Source: Paratinospora sagittata (taxonomy: Eukaryota; Streptophyta; Magnoliopsida; Ranunculales; Menispermaceae). From it: 64,000 bases of DNA. The translations under genes and the position numbers were made by a program. Below are positions 12,490-23,695 of the stretch, piece by piece; position 1 is the stretch's first letter, and every line of letters begins with the position of its first letter. The stretch spans positions 6,285,729-6,349,728 of the forward strand of contig CM069600.1 in assembly GCA_035771175.1 (NCBI GenBank), given 5' to 3'. Under the pieces are notes generated by a model, which saw nothing but the letters and a program-made list of their open reading frames with translations, was not told the DNA's origin and ran no database searches.

Positions 12490-14940
12490 CATTTACTAGA
12501 GCTTCGAACTGAAATTCAGTCCATTAAGAAAAATGGTTTGTTTGCTGTGAATATGTTTTGAAACTGAAATCATTGGTTGATCAGCTTACTTCCATTAGAG
12601 AGCCTGCTTCAAATTAGGATCAATTAATTTATCTCTTCCAAGGTCTTGGAGGTGAATACAATGCTTTTGTTGCGTCAATTAATTCGAGGCTTGATTTGCC
12701 ATCTATCGAAGAAGTTCATAGTCCACTTCTTCATTTTGATATTCATTTGAAGCGTCAAAACTCAGTTGAGTCCTTGTCACTTTCTCAGGCGAACGTTGTT
12801 GTATCAGGTGGTTTAAAGTCTAACTCTCACTTTTGCCCTTTTGCTCCATCTCAGAAATCTCATCGGTCTTCTCTATGGAAGCAGTCACAGCCTTGATTTC
12901 AAACACAAAGGTTTCAACCTAATGCTGCTAATATGAGATTCATTAGTCGACCGCCTAGCCAGTGGCGATCTCGTGGTAATTCTTTTTCCTCTGAAAATTG
13001 TCTTCAATGCCAAGTATGTGGCAAATTGGGTCACATACACTTAATTGTTATCATAGAACAAATCTTGCGTATCAGTCACGTTTTCCCATTACTGAACCTG
13101 CAAATCAGTCCTCCATGGCTACCCTATTTACTTCATCTCAACCGGCTACGCCTGCCGTTGCTTCAAATAATTCTTGGTATCTTGATTCGGGTGCAATACA
13201 TCATCTTACTCCTGATTTTAATGCACTACAAACGTCCTCTACTTATCAAGGCATGGATCAAGTGATGGTGGGAAATGGTAAGCACATCCCAATTCGTCAT
13301 ACTGGACAAATAAAAATTTTATCATCATGTAAAAATCTTTAGCTCTCCAATGTTCTACACAGACCAAACATATCCAAGCAACTTATTAGTGTCTCTCGTT
13401 TTTGTTTGGATAACAAGTTTACATTGAGTTTCATTCATTTTTCTTTTTGGTCAAGGATCGACACACACATCAAGTTCTTCAACTGGGCAGAGTGGAGAGC
13501 GAACTTTATAAGTTGCAACCTCTTTCGTTGAATTCTACAAGACGGTCTAGTTCAGCTTGTACGTTGTTGGCTGAAGTTCATGATACTTTTTCTAATAATG
13601 CAGCTTTTTGGCATGGTAGATTGGGCCAACCTGCTGTTGGTAGTCTCTCTACTATTGTTCGTGATCAAAGGTTGACTGTGTCGTTAAACTCTGGTTCTGG
13701 TTTTTGCGAGTCTTGTCAATTAGCCAAATGCCATAGGTGATGAAGTTACAATTTTGCATATTTTTACCCATATTTTTAGTGCTTTTAGGCTAGGAAATAA
13801 AAGAAAAGAATAAAAAATAGAAAAATAATAAAAATCTCTTTAGATCACATTTTAGAGTTTTTAGGTCATTTTTAGACATTTTAGGCTACTTTAGAAATAC
13901 ATTTTTAGGAAAATATATTTTATTACATTTTTTTCATAGGGTTCATTAAGAATTAGTTTGTTGATTTTTTTTTTTTGTTTGAGAGTTGGAAGTCATTTCA
14001 AAGGTCCTAAATATCATTTTTTCCTAAAAAGCATTGAACAATTGTTTAATTGAAGTGATTTATTTTTTTTATGCTTCACTTGGTCTTTTTTGTAATGGTA
14101 TTTTCAGGTTGAAGATTAAATCTAGAATATCAAAAAGAATCTTAAAGCCCTATGAAATTATTTTCACCTCAGTTGCAGAAAAAAAAGAAGATTTCATATT
14201 TCAAAATAATCAAGAAATCAAATTTGAGAAAAATGGAAAGATTATGCACCCAAAATAGCAATATGATTATGATTTTATTTTTAAAAAAAATATTTTGCAC
14301 TTAATTGGGGTTGATTTTGTAGAATATTTGGGAAGAATGAAATCTTAAATTATATATAAAATATAGTTGTTTTGGAAACAAATCAATTGTATAAAGGGGC
14401 ACTTAAGAGACCATCTCATCTCTCATTTTTTGAAGTTCTTTTGTTTCTAATATCTCTTATTTCTTTCTTTTATTACTTGTTATTTACTGTTTTATTTTCT
14501 TTATTTCTTTGGTTTATTTTCTTTCAAGTTAATTTAAATTCAGTTCTAGTTTATTCCTTTATTTGTTTATTAATTGCTTTCATGTCTAGAATGTTAGAAA
14601 TCAAATTATTATTTTTCTTTGACTTATATAATATATAATGTTTTAATTTATTTTCAACAAAATATAAAGTGACTTGTTCAATCCTTGTGGATTGACCTTG
14701 TCTGGTGCTACAACTCAACTTGTGCGCTTGCAAGTATTTTTTTATTGATTTATTCAAAAGATCACATCAATAGGCTACCTTTTACTTTGAATTCTACTAT
14801 TGTTGCAATGCCTTTTGATTTAATACATACAGATGTTTGGGGTCCTGCTCTGGTTGCCTCTGTTACTAGTGCACACTATTTTTTACTTTTTATTTATGAT
14901 CATTCTCGCATGGATATATCCCCTCAATTCTATGGATGAC
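12490..14940 (+). pseudogene. Ty1/Copia front half: gag, protease, start of integrase (decayed)
   Basis: The reading is broken by stops and frameshifts but follows Copia order. It has gag of UBN2 type (VDQLTSIREPAS, LDLPSIEEVHSP at 12.55-12.75 kb), a zinc knuckle (CQVCGKLGH near 13,009), an aspartic protease start (SWYLDSGAIHHLTPD near 13,170), a gag-pre-integrase domain (FWHGRLGQP, CESCQLAKCHR to 13,737), and the integrase start (MPFDLIHTDVWGPAL, HYFLLFIYDHSR to about 14,930). A solo LTR splits it at codon CHR/LPF. It ends at the SINE-like block at 14,942. No 5' LTR was identified. The missing integrase back half, RT and RNase H lie inverted at 15.69-17.63 kb. Confidence 0.85.
13733..14774. 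mobile_element. Solo LTR (1,032 bp) inside the Copia gag-pre-integrase, TSD ATAGG
   Basis: The unit at 13738-14769 starts TGATGAAGTT and ends GATCACATCA, giving TGATG...CATCA inverse ends. It is flanked by ATAGG at 13733-13737 and 14770-14774. Removing it and one ATAGG restores the Copia reading across the gap without shifting frame. The interior is AT-rich and non-coding. The end segment with TTGTGGATTGACC resembles the 3' portion of many plant Gypsy (Tat-type) LTRs; that assignment is inference. Confidence 0.85.
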
Positions 14941-14941
14941 A

Positions 14942-15312
14942 TGTCACACCTCGCGGATGTGATGTGTACCTCCTACTCGAGCGTACCCCAGCCATAACAC
15001 CACATAATATTGTCTCATCTCAGTACACAACCCACTCAACAGTGTCTAGTACCCCCGGGATCATTTGTCTACACTATTCATAGGGTCGGATTCGAAACTC
15101 AAACCTCATATAGATTGATTTCGCAATCCGAGTAACCATTGAGCCAATTGGTTCAGTGGCTACTCGGATTGCGAAATCAACCTATATGAGGTTTGAGGTT
15201 CGAATCCGGGTGAAGCCTTACACTATTCATGATGAATAGTATAGACAAATAATTTCGGGGGTGCGTCCCCATACCACCGTGGGTGTGTGACGGAATGGGA
15301 CAATATTATGTG
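14942..15312. repeat. Inverted SINE-like dimer (foldback), copy 1
   Basis: Two arms read outward from about 15,135-15,150. Each arm carries a tRNA-like A box (TGGTTCAGTGG or its relative) and a B box (GGTTCGAATCC or a variant), then GAATAGT, GGGGGTGCGTCC and ACAATATTATG. The outer ends are TGTCACACC-like. Both orientations of the same tRNA-related sequence are fused head to head. Related copies lie at 17.6-18.66 kb. Confidence 0.65.
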
Positions 15313-15315
15313 GTC

Positions 15316-15693
15316 ACATGTGTTGGTCTCATACCACCCATACCAACCACATGTACTTTAACAAATCTCATGCTTCCATGTATTTTAAATGTCCAATCCA
15401 TTTAATACACTAAATTTTCATTCTCATTTATCCTTTTATTCAATCAATCCTAACCCATATCAATTCATGGTTTAATAGGCCCATGCATAAATAATAACAT
15501 ATGCATTATACTTTAATTTAACATGACCCATATACAATTTATAATGCACATATTTATATACATTATCAAGCATCAACTATACAAACATTAAACAACCATC
15601 AAACAAACACCAAACATATCAAGGCAACACATAGAGTTTGGGCAAAATGAATTGGGTTATGGGCTAGATGAAATAATTTTAGGGGCGTCACAA
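15316..15693 (-). mobile_element. Gypsy LTR fragment (U3 start), minus strand
   Basis: From 15,693 leftward the minus strand begins TGTGACGCCCCTAAAATTAT, a start typical of Del/Tekay-type Gypsy LTRs. The whole 378-bp fragment is repeated in the same orientation at 22,685-23,042 with few differences (shared segment CATGTGTTGGTCTCATAC). The left end is cut at the SINE-like foldback. Confidence 0.6.
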
Positions 15694-17625
15694 GATCAGA
15701 TGAAGCGGTGAGAATAAAACCATAATGAATCGTGGCACAGTGATATCGTAAAATGAGCTTGACGGCTTGCCAATGAGCAGTGGTAGGAGCGTGAAGGAAC
15801 TGACATACTTTGTTCACGACAAAGCTAATGTCAGGACGAGTGATTCTACAATATTGGAGGGCCCCAAGAATTTGCCTATAAGAGGTTGGATCTTCAAGAG
15901 GAGTGCCCTCATATAATGACAGAGTACGGCCGGAAGCCATCAGTGTGTCAAATGGTTTGGATTCAAGCATTTGAGCATGACGAAGAACATCCAAAATGCA
16001 TTTGGACTGAGACAAATGCATAGTATTTCGAAGAATGTGCACCTCGATCCCCAAAAAATAATTCAACGGGCCCAAATCTTAGAGTGCAAAGGACATGTTA
16101 AGATCATAAATTAGCTTGGTGACTGCACCGGTGTTACTCCCTGTGACGATGATATCATCCGAGTAACCGAGAACCACGAGCATGACTAAGGAATAGTGAA
16201 ATATGAACATGGATGCATCAACCCAGGAAGCTATGATACCCCATTAGAAGAGACGAGTACTATGTTTTTGGTACCAAGCGCATGGTGATTGCTTGAGGCC
16301 ATAAATGGCCATATGCAGACAACAAACAAGAGAAGAAGAAGGGGTGACAAATCCCGACGGTTGATCCATATACACGACTTCATGCAACTCGCCATTAAGA
16401 AAGACATTGTGAACGTCCAATTGACGAATAAGCCATCCACGAGATAATGCAAGAATGAGTACATTCTGAATGGTGGGAGGCTTTACTACGAGACTGAATG
16501 TCTTAAAATAATCGAGGCCATAAACTTTAATGAAATCCCTTCGCAACAAGGCGTGCTTTATGTCGCGAGATAGATCCATTCGAATTCAGCTTGAGCTTAA
16601 TCACCCATTTACACCCAACAACCTGCTGATCATGCGGCAGTGTCCATGTGCAATTGCGTTCAAGAGCCCGCAATTCAGAAAGCATAGCGTCGCACCATGC
16701 TAGGCAAGACAAAGCTTGCTTAATAGTGGTAGGTTTGGTGAGCACAATAGGAGAAAAGCATACAGCTGCAATCAACGCCTTTGGAAGAAAAATCCCTAAC
16801 TTTGACCGAGTTTGCATGGGGTGGGTATTTGATGCAGCAAGAGGTTTATGAATAATAGAGGAAGGTAAAAGTGCTGCAACATGTGTTGGTTGCATAAGAT
16901 GAGAAGAAGAAGATGGGTTGTGGGCAAGATGGTTTGTAGCAAGTGAAGAGGTAGTGGGAACAAACGGTGTAATTGATTGGGATGAGGTGGCTAGAGAAAG
17001 CATGGTTAAAAATGGGTTAGGGGTAGCAGCACATGGAGTAGAAGGACATGGGGTGGAAAATATGGGTATGGACGGTGTGACAGTAGGTGAAGGAGAATGG
17101 GTTGTAGAAGAAAATGGGAAGGACATCTCATCAAATATAACATGCCTTGAGATATACATTCTGCTAGATGGAAAGTGAAAACACAAATACCCTTTACGGG
17201 ACGAGTTGTAACCCAAGAACACACAGGCAGCCTAGCGAAACTCCAACTTGTGATGATTATATGGTCGCAAGAAATGGTAGCAAGCTGACCCAAAGATGCG
17301 AAGATGAGAGTACACCAGAGGCTTGTGATACAACTGTTCAAATGGCGAGACAGATTGCGTAACCAGTGACGAAATTAATGAGATATACACTTGTGAGAAA
17401 GGCATATGGCCAAAAAGATAAGGAAGCATGACAATGGGCTAATAATGTGAGCCCCATCTCCACATCATGCCGGTTCTTCTGCTCAACACGATCATTTTGT
17501 TGTGGGGTATATGGACAAGAGCGCGATGAATAACACCACTAGAGTTAAGATAAGGTGTAAGAAACCAGAATTCGTTGCCCCAATCACTTTGTATAGCCTT
17601 GATTTTAGAATGAACTATGCCCTGC
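15694..17625 (-). pseudogene. Ty1/Copia back half: integrase end, RT, RNase H start (minus strand)
   Basis: Read from 17,625 downward, the order is: integrase core remnant (SKIKAIQSDWGNEFW) and C-terminal part (about 17,620-17,400), a serine/threonine/proline-rich linker (17,100-16,850), the RT start (CKWVIKLKLNSNGSISRHKA, about 16,600), RT palm (HNVFLNGELHEVVYMDQ, about 16,400), a YSDD box at about 16,150-16,165 where YVDD is usual, and the region before RNase H (LNYFLGIEVH, YRQILGALQYCRITRPDISF). It stops at 15,694 against an LTR fragment. Several frame breaks occur. It supplies the domains missing from the plus-strand half at 12.49-14.94 kb. Confidence 0.85.
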
Positions 17626-18660
17626 GGGGGTACTCATCACCCTACATAAGGCCTTTTTGTCACACTTAGGTTGCACACAGTGCCCCTACCTAGGGTGATG
17701 GTTACCTCATACTCGAGCGTACCCCAGCCATAGCACCACATAATATTGTCGCATCCTAGTACACAGCCCACTCGACAGTGTCTAGTACCCCCGGGATCAT
17801 TTGTCCATACTATTTATCATGAATAGTATAGGGCCTCCCCAGGATTCGAACCTCAAACCTCATATAGGTTGATTTCGCAATCCGAGTAACCACTGAGCAC
17901 ATAAGGCCTTTTTGTCACACCCCTGGCTCAGTGGCTGCTCGGATTGCAAAATCAGCCTATATGAGGTTTGAGGTTCGAATCCGGGGGAGGCCCTATACTA
18001 TTCATGATGAATAGTGTGGACAAATGATCCCGGCGGTGCGTCCTTATACCACCGTGAGTGTGTGACGGGATGAGACAATATTATGGGGTGCTATGACTGG
18101 AGTATGCCCTGCGGGGGTACTCATCACCCTACATAAGGCCTTTTTGTCACACTTGGGTTGCATACAGTGCCCCCTACCCAGGGTGATGGGTACCTCCTAC
18201 TCGAGCGTACCCCAGCCATAGCACCACATAATATTGTCCCATCCCAATACACAACCCATTCAACAATGTCTAGTACCCCCAGGATCATTTGTCCATACTA
18301 TTCATTATGAATAGTGCAGGGACTCCCCAGGATTCAAACTTCAAACCACATATAGGTTGATTTCACAATCCGAGTAACCACTGAGCACATAAGGCCTTTT
18401 TGTCACACCCCTGGCTCAGTGGCTACTTGGATTGCGAAATCAACCTATATGAGGTTTGAGGCTCGAATTCGGAGGAGGCCCTACACTATTCATGATGAAT
18501 AGTATGGATAAATGATCCTGGGGGTGCGTCCCCATACCACAGTGGGTGTGTGACAGGATGAGACAATATTATGGTTCCATAATGGCTGGAGTATGCCCTG
18601 CGGGGGTAATCATCACCCTGGGTAGGGGCGCTGTGTGCAACCCAGGTGTGACATGACACT
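17626..18660. repeat. Two tandem inverted SINE-like dimers (foldback copies 2 and 3)
   Basis: Two units of about 490-550 bp lie in tandem (about 17,626-18,108 and 18,109-18,655). Each is a head-to-head inverted pair with a pivot at CACATAAGGCCTTTTTGTCA. In each plus-strand arm an A box (TGGCTCAGTGG) lies 48 nt before a B box (GGTTCGAATCC, or GGCTCGAATTC in the second copy). Both units share the outer segment CCCTGCGGGGGTA(C/A)TCATCACCC. A and B boxes at tRNA-like spacing point to a tRNA-derived SINE origin. The inverted dimer arrangement is unusual. Confidence 0.65.
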
Positions 18661-18697
18661 TTGAAGTGTTTTCTATTTTTTAAGACTATGGTTGACA

Positions 18698-20296
18698 CTC
18701 AATTGGTGCATGAAAGTTGACAAGTTTCCCATGCCCACTTCTCTTCTCCAATAAAGTGCTAGAAAGTGAGGTGAGTGGAGGGAAAGGAAAAAAAAAAAAA
18801 AGAGAAAGGAAAGAAGAAGAGAAAGAAAGAGGGAGTTGCTTGAGAAAAATCTCTGCAATGTTTTCATCAAAGAGCTTGATCTTCGGGATATATGGTCAGA
18901 TTGAGCTCAAACTTTGTCAGCAAGTTCGTAGCTTATGGTTATTTATTCTGGTCGGTGGAGATCTTGATTAGAGGTTTTGTCTAAGTGATCTAACCTCTCA
19001 CAGAAAACTGGTCGGAAAGTTTGGATTTCTCGCGCCGTTTCGCTCAAACTTATATATCTCCTCAATCTACCGTTGGATGGATATTAGATTTGGGCATGTA
19101 GTTTACGACTGATATTTCTGCATTCTGGTCGGCGGAGATCTTTATTAGAGGTTTCTTCTGAGAGATCTAACCTCTCAAAGAAAGCTGGTCGGAAATTCTG
19201 GATTTCTCGCGCAGTTTTTCTCAAACATATAGATCTCCCCAATCTACCGTTTGATGGATATTAGATTTGGGTATGTAGTTTACAACTGATATTTCTGCAT
19301 TCTGAATGGTGAAGATGTTTATATATTAAGTATGTTGTGTGATATAGTCATCTAAGTTCAAGTATTTGCAGCAGGAAAGGAGAAATTGTCTCATTAGAGA
19401 CTTGTTCACCAAAGATACTTATCATTTCGGTCCACCGTTGGATTGGGCTGATATTTGGACAGAAGGTTTGTTTTTTCACATACTTCAATCTGTACGGTTG
19501 ATTTTGTGATTACAAATATCTGTTGGTAGATTGATACATCTGAACAGAATATTAAATGTAGAATTGGTAGGGTTGCTTGTATTAGACCTAAATTTAGAAT
19601 ATGAACTTAGACATTTCCAAATAGCTTGCATGTCAACTATGTTGACCTAGTTGCCATTGTTGATGAACCCATGATGCAAAATCAGTGATATACATGGCTG
19701 AACATGGTGACCTAGTGTAAATCGGCAATATGGCCTAAGTATGGAAAATTTCATATTTTAGGGCTTTTGATGCTTTTGGCCTAGAATCATTGAATTGATG
19801 CAACTTATGTTTAATTAAGCATGATTAGGGTTGATTATGCTACTGATTTGGTGGTCGTGACCATATCATGGGTTAGGCTTACTTGTGATCAAGTGACCCA
19901 ATTTGGGCATGTTTATGCCTAAGGAATTGAAAATCAGTATTTTTGATTAATAGAATGGTTTATGAATGAGAACTATGCATTAGAGGCCTAAGTCATGTGA
20001 TTTGAGTTGAATGATGGGATTAGATGGGATTTAGGCCTATTGTCTATATGTGGGCTGATTTAGGGTTGATGTGTAATGTTTATGTGATTGAGCATAGAAA
20101 TTGATGTATGGTAGGATATTGATGAATGTTTCAGGATCTTGATTGGGTTGATTCGGTTTGGTGGTCCTGTGTGGTTAAATACTCTCGCGAGGCTTGGTTG
20201 TGAGTAGACTTCATTTATGATTATATCTTTTATGTCATCATATCACTTATATATATTGTATTTTGAAAGCATGAATGTGTTCTAAGCATGAATGTT
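18698..20296 (+). repeat. Left arm of giant inverted repeat (Gypsy LTR sequence)
   Basis: This stretch of about 1.6 kb is matched in reverse complement by 21,077-22,684, nearly base for base over long stretches (for example GCGAGGCTTGGTTGTGAGTA at 20,197). No ORF is supported. It contains a tandem duplication of about 177 bp (18,957-19,313) sharing GGATTTCTCGCGC and ATCTACCGTT. Layout and motifs match the opposite-strand arm, which ends in a TGTGACGCCCC LTR terminus. Confidence 0.8.
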
Positions 20297-21076
20297 TAGT
20301 ACCTTTTGATATTATGTCGTTGTTTGAGATAAGGCTCGTAGGGTCTCAACCACCTCACGGGAGTTGAGGAGTGGTCGGAGATGCCTACGCCGGGCGTCCC
20401 GCCCTGACATTCCGCACGCTATTCCCTGCGGGGTTGGTGGTCCGGGGTGCGGGGTCACCACATAATGATCACTAACAAGTCCCAACTCACCCGTACTACA
20501 ATGTGGTAAGTGTTATAATTACATAATCCAAAATATAATACTTCATAATTTAAAACACAGTTCAATCAAAATGCCTCTCAACTCACATCGAGGCCTTGGA
20601 TTCTCTCGCAGGCAAGGCCCTCAAGATATGACCACTTCTTTGCCCTTATTCGGGACAGAAGGACCTGAAAGAGGAAAATGAGGGTGAGCCAACGGTGCCC
20701 AGTGAATAGAATTCAAATATGCTATCAATACTCATCAATAAATATCATGTATGCATGTCAATGTGTAGCATGATTAAAAGCACATAACATATAGATATCA
20801 AGCATTTATAATAAGTTCGATGCAAGTAAAAGCTTATCAATTTGGATCCACATTCCACATGCATTAGGTTACTAGTGCACGTCTATTTCACCGTACCGTT
20901 GACCCCAATCATGTTTATTTGGGGTTACTAGTGCACGTCTATTTCACCGTACCGTTGACCCCAATCATTTCCTTTCCTAAAACCCTCCTATGACAAGGTT
21001 AAGTCCCCTTATTAGCCAGATAAATAGGCCCAACCAAAGTCATAAGGTTTTCTCAAATCAATGCATCATTCAAAAC
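20297..21076. other. Spacer of the giant inverted repeat
   Basis: This 780-bp loop lies between the arms. The left part is GC-rich (GGCGTCCCGCCCTGACATTC near 20,390). The right part resembles Gypsy LTR sequence (GGGTGAGCCAACGGTGCCCA near 20,683). It contains a 46-bp direct repeat, GGTTACTAGTGCACGTCTAT and following bases, at about 20,865 and 20,922. No gene was found. Confidence 0.6.
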
Positions 21077-23042
21077 ATTAGAACACATTCATGCTTTCAA
21101 AATACAATATATATAAGTGATATGATGACATAAAAGATATAATCATAAATGAAGTCTACTCACAACCAAGCCTCGCGAGAGTATTTAACCACACAGGACC
21201 ACCAAACCGAATCAACCCAATCAAGATCCTGAAACATTCATCAATATCCTACCATACATCAATTTCTATACTCAATCACATAGACATTACACATCAACTC
21301 TAAATCAGCCCACATATAGACAATAGGCCTAAATCCCATCATTCAACTCAAATCACATGACTTAGGCCTCTAATGCATAGTTCTCATACATAAACTTCTA
21401 TTAATCAAAAATACTGATTTTCAATTCCTTAGGTATAAACATGCCCAAATTGGGTCACTTGATCACAAGTAGGCCTAACCCATGATATGGTCACGACCAC
21501 CAAATCAGTAGCATAATCAACACTAATCATGCTTAATTAAACATAAGTTGCATCAATTCAATGATTCTAGGCCAAAAGCATCAAAAGCCCTAAAATATGA
21601 AATTTTCCATACTTAGGCCATATTGCCGATTTACACTAGGTCACCATGTTCAGCCATGTATATCACTGATTTTGCATCATGGGTTCATCAACAATGGCAA
21701 CTAGGTCAACATAGTTGACATGCAAGCTATTTGGAAATGTCTAAGTTCATATTCTAAATTTAGGTCTAATACAAGCAACCCTACCAATTCTACATTTAAT
21801 ATTCTGTTCAGATGTATCAATCTACCAACAGATATTTGTAATCACAAAATCAACCGTACAGATTGAAGTATGTGAAGAAACAAACCTTCTGTCCAAATAT
21901 CAGCCCAATCCAACGGTGGACCGAAAAGATAAGTATCTTTGATGAACAAGTCTCTAATCAGACAATTTCTCCATTCCTGCTGCGAATACTCAAACTCAGA
22001 TGACTATATTACACAAAATACCTAACGCATAAACATATTCGCCGTTCATAATATAGAAATATCGGTTGTAAACTACATACCCAAATTTTATATCCATCCA
22101 ACGGTAGATTGAGGAGATCTATAAGTTTCAGCGAAACAGCGTGAGAAATCCAAACTTTCCGACCAGCTTTGTTTGAGAGGTTATATCTCTCAGAAGAAAC
22201 CTAAATCTCGATCTCCACCGTTCAGAATCTAGAAATATCAATGGTACACTATGTACCCAAGTTTTATATCCATCCAACGGTGGATTAAGGAGATCTAGAA
22301 GTTTGAGCGAAACGGCGCGAGAAATCCAGACTTTCCGACCAGCTTTGTTTGAGAGGTTAGATCTCTTAGACGAAACATCTGATCAAGATCTCCACCGACC
22401 AGAATGAATAACCATAGGCTACGAACTTGCTGACATATTTTGAGCTCAATGTGACCATATATCCCAAAGATCCAACTCTTTGATGAAAACGTCGCAGAGA
22501 TCTTCCTCCTTCAACTCCCTCCTTCTTTCTCTTCTTCTTTCCTTTTTCTTCTTTTTTCCTTTCTATCCACTCACCTCTTTCTAGCACCTCCTTGATTCCC
22601 TCCTTGATTCCCTCCACTCATTCTAGCACTTTCTTGAAGAAGAGAAGTGGGCATGGGACACTTGTCCACTTTCATGCACCAACCTTCACATGTGTTGGTC
22701 TCATACTACCCATGCCAACCACATGTACTTTAACCAATCTCATGCTTCCATGTATTTTAAATGTCCAATCCATTTAATACACCAAATTTTCATTCTCATT
22801 TATCTTTTTATTCAATCAATCTTAACTCATATCAATTTATGGTTTAATGGGCCCATGCATAAATAATAACATATGCATTATAATTTAATTTAACATGACC
22901 CATATACAATTTATGATACACATATTTATATACATTATCAAGCATCAACTATACAAACATTAAACGTATCAAGGCAACGCATAGAGTTTGGGCAAAGTGC
23001 AATTGGGTTATGGGTTAGATGAAATAATTTTCGGGGCGTCAC
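21077..23042 (-). mobile_element. Right arm of inverted repeat plus LTR start (Del/Tekay-like Gypsy LTR)
   Basis: On the minus strand the LTR begins GTGACGCCCCGAAAATTATTTC at 23,042. It runs through 22,685, where the inverted-repeat arm begins, to about 20,480. The arm at 21,077-22,684 mirrors 18,698-20,296. Extra inserted sequence near 22,585-22,620 (GATTCCCTCCTTGATTCCCT) is present only on this side. The LTR identity is inferred from TGTGACGCCCC and from the shared order of motifs with the LTR at 26,895-29,052. Confidence 0.6.
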
Positions 23043-23503
23043 GCATTAACTTATTGAATTATGTTTATTTAGTGATGTTAGTTGTTGTTTTTCATTTATT
23101 TCTAAGTTTAGAGAGGATCGGATCGATCATATTATATGGTTGGGTTATTAGATTTAGATTTACCATCCCAATTCGCAAGCGCTTCAATTTTTAACCTTTT
23201 TTTTTTCTCTTCTTTTTTGTTTTTGTTTGTAATTTCAATGCTTTCTCTCGAGCAAACTACGCACATTCAATAAATTACTCATTAACAAGATGACATTTTA
23301 GGTTTTAGGATTTGAAGCTAATTTCTAGGTGATTTTATTACACTTGAAGTTAGTTTCTAAGCGATCTTTCTTTATACTTTCTTTTGTTTTTTCTTAAAAC
23401 TTATTGCTAATTCCTTCCAAGTTTTGGGGTTATGTGTGTGAATAATTTTGTGATTGTTGTTATTGCTAAATTGTATATTTTATGGTTATTTAGGGCATAT
23501 TAT
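23043..23503. other. AT-rich stretch without recognised gene
   Basis: No coding similarity or repeat boundary could be identified here. Confidence 0.4.
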
Positions 23504-23695
23504 GGATGATAAAATCTTTTCCGTTACATGTTACATGAATGGAGAAATGACATATGGACATAACGGTGTTGATTATAGTTGTGGCCCTTCGACTAGTATT
23601 ATAGTGAAAATGAGCATAAATCTTAACGAATTGGAAGATGTCATACAAGAGACACTGTCAATAGGTTGTCTAGAAAAAAATACCTTAATATTATA
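23504..23695 (+). pseudogene. Possible MULE (Mutator-like) transposase N-terminal fragment
   Basis: An open frame from MDDKIFSVTCYMNGEMT to TAA gives 63 residues. The pattern of a short beta-strand start, then VDYSCGPSTSIIVKMSINLN, ELEDVIQETLSIG is reminiscent of the N-terminal domain of plant MULE transposases, where a VxYxxGPS-type segment precedes an 'sLeEL...I' helix. No transposase core (DDE) or SWIM domain was found nearby, so at best it is an isolated exon. The recognition is from memory of the pattern only. Confidence 0.35.

Noticed and set aside
17626..18660. tRNA genes because of A and B boxes
   Set aside because: The sequence between the boxes does not fold into a cloverleaf with an anticodon arm; it fits SINE-like repeats better.
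15316..23042. Inversion mediated by the LTR fragments at 15.3 and 22.7 kb
   Set aside because: These two fragments are in the same orientation, so recombination between them would delete rather than invert.
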